Below are positions 58,776 to 64,000 of a DNA stretch of 64,000 nucleotides, one piece after another. The stretch's first letter is position 1. Every line of letters begins with the position of its first letter. The position numbers were made by a program, and so were the translations under genes. The notes beneath the pieces were generated by a model. The model ran no database searches and was not told the origin of the DNA. It saw only the letters and a program-made list of their open reading frames with translations. Source of the stretch: Eunapius fragilis (lineage: Eukaryota > Porifera > Demospongiae > Spongillida > Spongillidae); assembly GCA_963681505.1 (NCBI GenBank), contig OY811971.1, forward strand, positions 23,839,036-23,903,035, written 5' to 3'.

Positions 58776-59175
58776 CCGTATCGCACTGCATCCATCCCTG
58801 CAATACCTGGCATATCAACCTTTTATGCAACCCAATACGTAACAGTTGCTGGTGAGCAGCAGATGTGGATGTTTGACTGCCTGGGGCAGAAGGTACCATC
58901 TTTGTGTGTGCCCATTGTTTCGTGCCATGCATCATCAATGATTTCCCCAATGGGTAAGGAGGGCATCAACTTCACAGGTGTTACGGTAACTCTTAACAGT
59001 GATGGTTATGATGTGTGTAAGCAAGTGAGGAAGGAAAGGAGGCGATACAGAAAGAGATGTCTGAGTATAATGTCTAATGTCCTGGGCGTGCTCCGCGGTG
59101 CACATTTGTACACCGCGGGGTACGCATAAAAGGTTATATGCCAGGTATTGCAGGGATGGATGCAGTGCGATACGG
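58776..59175. repeat. Inverted repeat pair of ~52 bp
   Basis: 58776-58828 (CCGTATCGCACTGCATCCAT to TTTTATGC) is the inverse complement of 59124-59175 with one indel. The right arm lies inside the MITE at 59071-59777; the left arm lies in the coding frame exactly where the DDE-like motif after YLTKII is expected. Confidence 0.85.
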
Positions 59176-59777
59176 AGCCCCATAATCTGGTTTCACCAAT
59201 AAAACAGTAGTATTTCTTACAGATGTATTGACAAGTGCCACAGCTAGTTGTTTGGGTGTGGAGACCTTCCTCCCTCCCTTTCCCTGTGCTAGATATGCAT
59301 CCACTTGGGTCTGCTGGTGAGAAAAATGGGTGTCGCACACATCCTTGCCGCTTTGCGCCTCATTGTGGAAGTAACCTACCTAGTTCAAACCTGCAGCTGA
59401 GGAGACATAAGGTAGAAATAGCTTAGTCTGCTTCCCAGCCAAGTTTTTTGGCATTGTGACAATAATATCTTTCGCTGCTAATACAACAAGTCGCCACAGC
59501 GGAGGTACACTGTACGGCGAGTATACGCGGTAATTGAAAAATAATAATAACGTACGTACCGGAAGTTTCGCGTACCTCCGCTGTGACAAGTTGCTGTAAG
59601 AGCAGCGAACGGTATTAGGCCCTCAATGCTTCGGCCCAAGCAGGTAAGGACTAATACAACGTGGCGTAACAGTCAAACTTCACTAGAATGCTGAAAAGGC
59701 AGAATGCAAAAAACTTTGTTTTGCGTACACCGCGGTGTACAAACGTGCACCGCGGAGCACGCCCAGGACATTAGACA
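59071..59777. mobile_element. 707-bp MITE splitting the second gene
   Basis: TGTCTAATGTCCTGGGCGTG at 59071 and its inverse complement ending at 59777; the inverted match continues through CTCCGCGGTGCAC and TGTACACCGCGG. ATAA stands on both sides (59067-59070 and 59778-59781). Leaving the insert and one ATAA aside, the frame before (RCLSI) and after (KREEHRVEKQHRDEE) is continuous, which supports the boundaries. Confidence 0.88.
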
Positions 59778-60967
59778 ATAAGCAAGCGAGAGGAACATCG
59801 TGTAGAGAAGCAGCATAGGGATGAGGAGGCATTGAATGCCATACGCATTGTATATCCTCAGTGCACTGTGTGCTTGTACCACTTCAAGTCCCAAGTATTG
59901 CTTGAAGGTCATGTATGTGGTGGTTTGAATGAGCCTAAGGATGCTCTCAGTGTTGCGATGAAGTATGCCAACCAGCTGCTTACCAAGATGAACTTCACTA
60001 CTAGAGGTGCAATTGATCAAGCATCAGTCATGTTTCAGATGGAAGGTACCAGTGATATTCTGTTTGCAAGTTTTGAGCCCAACTTTTTCCTGGCTGGGCA
60101 CACATAAGAAAAAACATACATCGTGAGCTGACTAATAAAGTCAGTAGTGTAATTCATGAATGCTGGAAAGCTGGTGAGAAAAAAGGCACTGGTAAGGTGA
60201 AAATATCAGCTGATGGGGTATTTGAAAGACTTGAGGAGATGCTGTCTCAAAATTTGATCCGTTGAGTGAGCTGCCTGTAGTTGGGAAGATTCGTGCTGTG
60301 TATCAAAGTGTTGGAAACAAACCCCAGGCATCAATTGGAGTTCGTAAGCGTGGTAGGCTTCATGATTCTGGTAGTGGAGACTGTTAAGGAAGAAATGTGA
60401 AAAACAGGGTGTCCTTTGAACAGCTTGATGTAGGTAAGGAACTGTCTACCTGGAAAAAGCCAGAGCTTGAAGGATACCTCCATCATTTCCAGCTCAAGAA
60501 GTCTGGGAATAAGACTGACCTCATCAAACGTGTAGAAGAACATATGGCTATGCAATAAGATGTTTCATTTGTTCATACTTGTATAACTATTCACACGATC
60601 GGGTTAACGCGTACAGCGTTAATAACATCGCACTATTACCAATACTTGGGTCTGGGGCCGAGACGCTAACAGGGAGATGTCTGTTTCGACGCTAGCGTAG
60701 TCGTTTATTGCCAGAATAAGTTTGAACCCTACTTATCGAATAAAGGTGAGCATATTTATACTATTTTTCAATACCAAAACCGCGAGACAAAAAAGTGTCT
60801 CGATTCCGGTTCTCGGTCTTACCCTTCAGCTCTAACATAATGTAGCTTATGAAGGAAAGTAGTTGCAGGCCTGGGAACGGTTCCAAACTTCATGTAAAGA
60901 GTTGTATCTTGGAAAAATGGCATTTTAGGCAATTGGAACCATTCCGACAAATTTTCCTAAAACGTGA

Positions 60968-61015
60968 GTTCGACAAAAAAGGCTCTAAAAGAATTCGATT
61001 TTCACGGATCCGGTG
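60968..61015 (-). repeat. Right terminal inverted repeat of the piggyBac-like element
   Basis: Inverse complement of the left end, with an 8-bp longer spacer before the TTTTTTGTCGAAC block. Confidence 0.92.
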
Positions 61016-61394
61016 TTAAAATAAAAATACTGCAAGGCTCTCAAGTTAAGATACGAACTAGTCTTAAAACTGTTTTCGCATATCCAAACCATAGCTACAA
61101 TGGCGTACATTTACCTTCTTGGCTCGTTCGATTAACTGCGTGGAAGGTTATAGATAGGCCCACTTTAACGGCTTGGTGTACAAGTAAGGCATAGATATCT
61201 CGGCCCAAGCCTAAAAGGACTTCCTCTACGTGTCTGTAGCATGCAATGTTATTTGGTCCCTTCGTAGACCAAATGGTAAATACATTTTAGGTGTCCACCC
61301 TACACCCCTGGGGTAAACATTCAGGACAATAGATAACTTAATTATCTTACTTTTTTGAGATCAAAGACACATCAACGAAGCATTAGTAACATAC

Positions 61395-62116
61395 CTCGTC
61401 AAGACATCCAAACATCTCAAGAACATTTGTATTGCGCTGCTTTGATATTAAATCTTTACCAATGTGATCAGTGACAGTTGCACATCGAACAGCAATACTG
61501 GATGACAAGCACAGATTTAAAAATTTGGTTGCTGATTTGTCCTCTGTAAGTACATTCACATGGTCTACAATAAACAGCAAATTGTTCTGTGAAAAACAAA
61601 ATTCTTGTATGGCTTCTGCAGTATTAAGCAAATAAATCTCACGTCTTTTTTGAAACTCAGCAGGAGATGAAAATGCAATCAGCAAAGCATACTTCATTTC
61701 TTGAATGTAATTATCAACAAAGTTTATACAGTCAGGAATATATACTACCCGATAATGAAAGCTGCCGTGATAGTACTCCCATTTCAGTTGGAATGCAAAG
61801 GCTGCTAGCATGTATGTTTTTCCATATCCTGGAGTACCAGTTATAAACATTTTCTTCCACGGTCCATTTAAATGATTTCGATACTGACATCCTTCAACCT
61901 CTAGATCCCTATCTTCGCACAGCAGATTTCCAATTGAAGCAAACAGTCCAGACATCTGTTTTCTGCCGATAAAAATAAACTTTCCATTACTCTGGATGCA
62001 AATGTGACTATTATTCATTAGATATCCTCCCAAATAGGGCAATTCACGCTCTTCATCACAGTTTGCTAATATTGTCCTATCCACATCATTGGTTCCCATA
62101 ACGTTTGAATGTATTG
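61395..62116 (-). CDS. NTPase exon of the SAM-NTPase-nuclease gene
   Basis: 722 bp, about 241 residues, beginning AIHSNVMGTNDVDRTI and ending VLEMFGCLDE at the donor GAG/GTATGT (intron from 61394). It holds a P-loop NTPase: Walker A in MFITGTPGYGKTYMLAAFAF (about residues 95-112) and a Walker B-like NNLLFIVDHVN (about 185-195). The pattern KxxFxTGTPGxGKTxxxxxxxxxL..xxxVVYIPDC is that of the NTPase module of Crinkler/RHS-type proteins. The end FGCLDE and the start VEWKACL of the exon at 34526 combine into the G-x-L-x-x-x-E-W motif that normally closes this module, both in phase 0. Splicing joins it upstream in phase 1 to the SAM exon. Confidence 0.8.
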
Positions 62117-62177
62117 CTGTGTATAAGATAAGCTTCAGTGAACATGACAGCAAAGCTTATAATAAAATTAACAGTAC

Positions 62178-62437
62178 CCTGCACTTTTTTTTCACATATT
62201 CGCACTGGTTCACTTTCTGTAATAAGTAGGTCCTGTATTACTTTATGAGCGAAAAATGCTTGCGCATAGTTCAGTTTGAAACAGTTTTTAAGGTCTGTCA
62301 CATTTAGAACAGCGAGTACATTACCTTGAAAATGTTGTGCTCTACACTGTAAAGCAAATGCTTTACAACCTGGTATTGACATAAAATACTCCACTATATC
62401 TTCTTCAGTCCAATCTTCAAAACGCTTGCCAACACCA
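62178..62437 (-). CDS. SAM-like exon of the SAM-NTPase-nuclease gene (5' part missing)
   Basis: 260 bp, 86 full codons plus split codons at both ends. Acceptor TTGAATTTTCAG before 62437; donor CAGG/GTACTG at 62177. It encodes RFEDWTEEDIVEYFMSIPGC, then HFQGNVLAVLNVTDLKNCFK and YAQAFFAHKVIQDLL, the five-helix pattern of a SAM domain (W..EDV..F......F....I.G..LL.L...DL...). SAM domains mediate protein-protein contacts and are known to precede NTPase or death-type modules in sponge immunity-like proteins. The 61-bp intron to the next exon (62117-62177) has GT-AG ends and restores the frame. The first exon(s) must lie further upstream; I could not identify them up to 64000. Confidence 0.75.
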
Positions 62438-63217
62438 CTGAAAATTCAATAATCAACAATAAATGACTTTTACCACAAAAAAATTTATACGTTGTTCAAT
62501 TTAAATTTAATTCTAATGTGAGTAAAATTTTTACAATAACAATAAATGCACCATCCTAATTCATACTTGCACAAAATTAAATCAAGCAATTTCGTGTTTT
62601 CGTTGACATGTTTAAAAATTAACAGTTTTAAAATCAGAACCTGCGGAAGCAGGTTCCATATAGGATTGATGTCGAATAATGAATGCCATAAAAAAGTAAC
62701 TCGCGTCTGGAGGGACAGCTGTGAACTGGATCATTGCCCTCTTTGTCGCTATCGAACAATACCACAATTTTTGAATTGGTTCTGTGTCATAACATCGCAC
62801 AATAAAAAAAAATACTTGTGCCCACATCTCAAACCCAGTCCAACTGATATTCACCGCCATTTCCATTCTTCATCCTTCTGCCATGAAGTACTCGAGTTAG
62901 ACGCGATGTTGAAAAGTGCCAACAGCACCAATTGCTTCAGCATATAATCTTAAAGGATCAGAATCTTGTATGACTCATTGGGCAAAAAATATATATATGA
63001 GTAGTACGTCATAGGCGTCATAGTGTAAAGGGCTTGGTTATAGGGCTTCATAATGTAAAGGGCTTGATAAACAAAAAATATTGTACCCAGCCATACATTT
63101 AGTATGCTATTCACTGACATATGTTAAGCCACACCTACGTTTCCTCACACAATCTCTTTAGTTATAAATAGCCATCTCTTTAAAGAAATCAACAAGGTGA
63201 GCACAATATAAGGCGGC
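62438..63217. other. No recognisable gene
   Basis: Both strands have frames of up to about 130 codons (62546-62947 plus, 62612-62866 minus) without recognisable motifs. Upstream exons of the minus-strand gene could be here but are not identifiable by reading. Confidence 0.4.
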
Positions 63218-63220
63218 TAA

Positions 63221-63400
63221 TACAAGGCCGATCCAGAAAAGGACTATGTGTGTGTCAGCTACGAGGCTGATCCATAAAAGGTCTATGACCATGTCAGCTA
63301 CAAGGCTGCTCCAGAAAACGTCTATGAGTGTGATAGCACAAGGCTGATCCGTAATAAGTCCATGAGCGCAACAACTACGAGGCTGATCCAGAAAACATGG
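63221..63400 (+). repeat. 39-bp repeat, 4.5 units, coding-like
   Basis: Units of TACGAGGCTGATCCAGAAAA followed by GGTCTATGACCATGTCAGC, 39 bp, a multiple of 3. One frame encodes YEADPEKVYDHVS-like 13-residue repeats with a TAA in the second unit. Could be part of a decayed repeat-rich gene. Confidence 0.75.
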
Positions 63401-63830
63401 TCTCTTATCTCACAGAAGAAATTGAAACAAGTAAGGAAAAGGACTATTATATTTCCCTATGTTATTAGACCCTTGTTTACTTTTTACATCACTATTGCCT
63501 TCCAATTCTATATGCCACCAACCTTGTCATACAGAACATTTTTCTTACTTGTACTATTTGGGTCATTCCTAAAAACAACACTGTAAAAAAATTTATGCTA
63601 CTTATAAGGCGTCTCAGTTCTACAGCGCGACAGTAACTGTGTTTTACTCTGCAGGCAACATTACGTAAATGTACAATGTAATAATCTATTCTCAATTAAT
63701 TGCCGCTATTAGAAAAACAGTACGTAAATCTACAATCAATTGCGTTACAGCACGCACCATGAATTGATTTAATACAATGCCATTGTAAATACAAACAGTC
63801 CATGGTTATGTAAATGTAGCAACTTTGAAA

Positions 63831-64000
63831 ATGGTGTACTTGTACTCTACAAGAAACTTAGAATACTCGTTCTTGTGCACCAAAGGACTGAAGGCATCTG
63901 AAACACCCACAATAGAGAAGCACTTGATGCAAGAAGGGTTTGTACCAACCTGGCAAGAGTTTACAAAGCGATATGAGAATACAGGATCAATTGGAAGGCT
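63831..64000 (+). CDS. Tc1/mariner-type transposase, N-terminal HTH (runs off the window)
   Basis: ATG 63831 opens MVYLYSTRNLEYSFLCTKGL and continues KASETPTIEKHLMQEG, ending FTKRYENTGSIGR at the window edge; 56 codons without a stop. The pattern (KGLKA.TI.K.L..EG......EF.KRYE.TGSI.R) is the paired-like helix-turn-helix DNA-binding head of Tc1-like transposases, which bind the element ends and integrate at TA. The catalytic domain lies outside the window, so integrity cannot be judged. I saw no terminal repeat upstream with confidence. Confidence 0.7.
   Translation, partial: MVYLYSTRNLEYSFLCTKGLKASETPTIEKHLMQEGFVPTWQEFTKRYENTGSIGR

Larger units (their letters stand above)
57028..60558 (+). 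pseudogene. Second gene in the piggyBac-like element: DDE-like protein with zinc finger and SAP domain
   Basis: Not a piggyBac protein. Pieces in order: 57028-58524, one frame broken by TGA 57277-57279, with AYQELEKLASQSDRFDEA, a CSAC zinc pair and MVFDFKQKFLAKGFREGG, where D of VFDF sits where a first catalytic Asp would be; an acidic repeat (ELEWKGVGEDEG) with a frameshift in a G-run near 58468; VALHFIDCIVQDE and ALKNRFPYLTKII (58635-58765), after which the expected second Asp motif is replaced by an inverted-repeat sequence; a C2H2-like PQCTVCLYHFKSQVLLEGHV (59846-59910); and a C-terminal SAP motif STWKKPELEGYLHHFQLKKS with NKTDLIKRVEEHM (60448-60558). It resembles a family of uncharacterised DDE-like animal proteins I know only by pattern. 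A MITE splits it at 59071-59777. Confidence 0.6.
53960..61015 (+). mobile_element. 7.06-kb piggyBac-like transposon with a second gene
   Basis: The ends are CACCGGGTCCATGAAAATTG (53960) and, as inverse complement, CACCGGATCCGTGAAAATCG (ending at 61015). Both continue with a subterminal TTTTTTGTCGAAC block and further in with TTAGTCGG/TTTGTCGG and CCAATTG. TTAA stands on both sides (53956-53959, 61016-61019), the signature duplication of piggyBac. Inside are a piggyBac transposase (54392-56621) and, on the same strand, a second degenerate gene (57028-60558). The right end lies only 375 bp from exon 61395-62116 of the NTPase gene. Confidence 0.93.

Overview
This window looks like nuclear DNA from an early-branching animal, most likely a sponge. 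That is an inference from gene style: spliced genes with a very short intron (61 bp), a scavenger-receptor (SRCR) exon, LTR retrotransposons of the Gmr1 and other Ty3/gypsy types, piggyBac-like and Tc1-like transposons, KRBA2-like integrases, many palindromic MITEs and large minisatellites. No bacterial operon structure is present. Most of the sequence is mobile or tandemly repeated; very little looks like single-copy host gene.

Layout. 1-850: the 3' end of a gypsy element. 857-8866: an 8-kb array of a 17-bp minisatellite that stays open in all three forward frames and so produces many spurious long ORFs. 8867-17000: small minisatellites, retroelement relics (a zinc-knuckle piece, a DIRS-type reverse transcriptase, a gypsy Pol tail) and one bacterial-type gene, agmatine deiminase, broken by one extra G. 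17000-33400: a mosaic of direct and inverted copies of one repeat module. The first copy was hit by three insertions that can be mapped exactly because other copies keep the empty sites; the largest is a 4.7-kb CACTG-ended element that carries an SRCR exon.

33525-62437 (minus strand): apparently one host-type gene with a SAM-like domain, a P-loop NTPase and a Crinkler/RHS-type restriction-endonuclease-fold domain. Its last two visible exons are separated by a 26.9-kb intron. Inside that intron lie a split piggyBac relic, a foldback element, an intact 5.2-kb Gmr1-like retrotransposon with identical LTRs, a KRBA2-like integrase relic, a second decayed gypsy element (46198-51095), a 1.4-kb palindromic element and a 7.06-kb piggyBac-like transposon. 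The last has TTAA ends and carries a second, DDE/SAP-type gene beside its transposase. 62440-64000: a 39-bp repeat and the start of a Tc1-like transposase running off the end.

The parts most worth pursuing are the SAM-NTPase-nuclease gene, the two-gene piggyBac element, the intact Gmr1-like element with a SCAN-like Gag, the SRCR-carrying transposon with two empty sites, and the agmatine deiminase of bacterial type.
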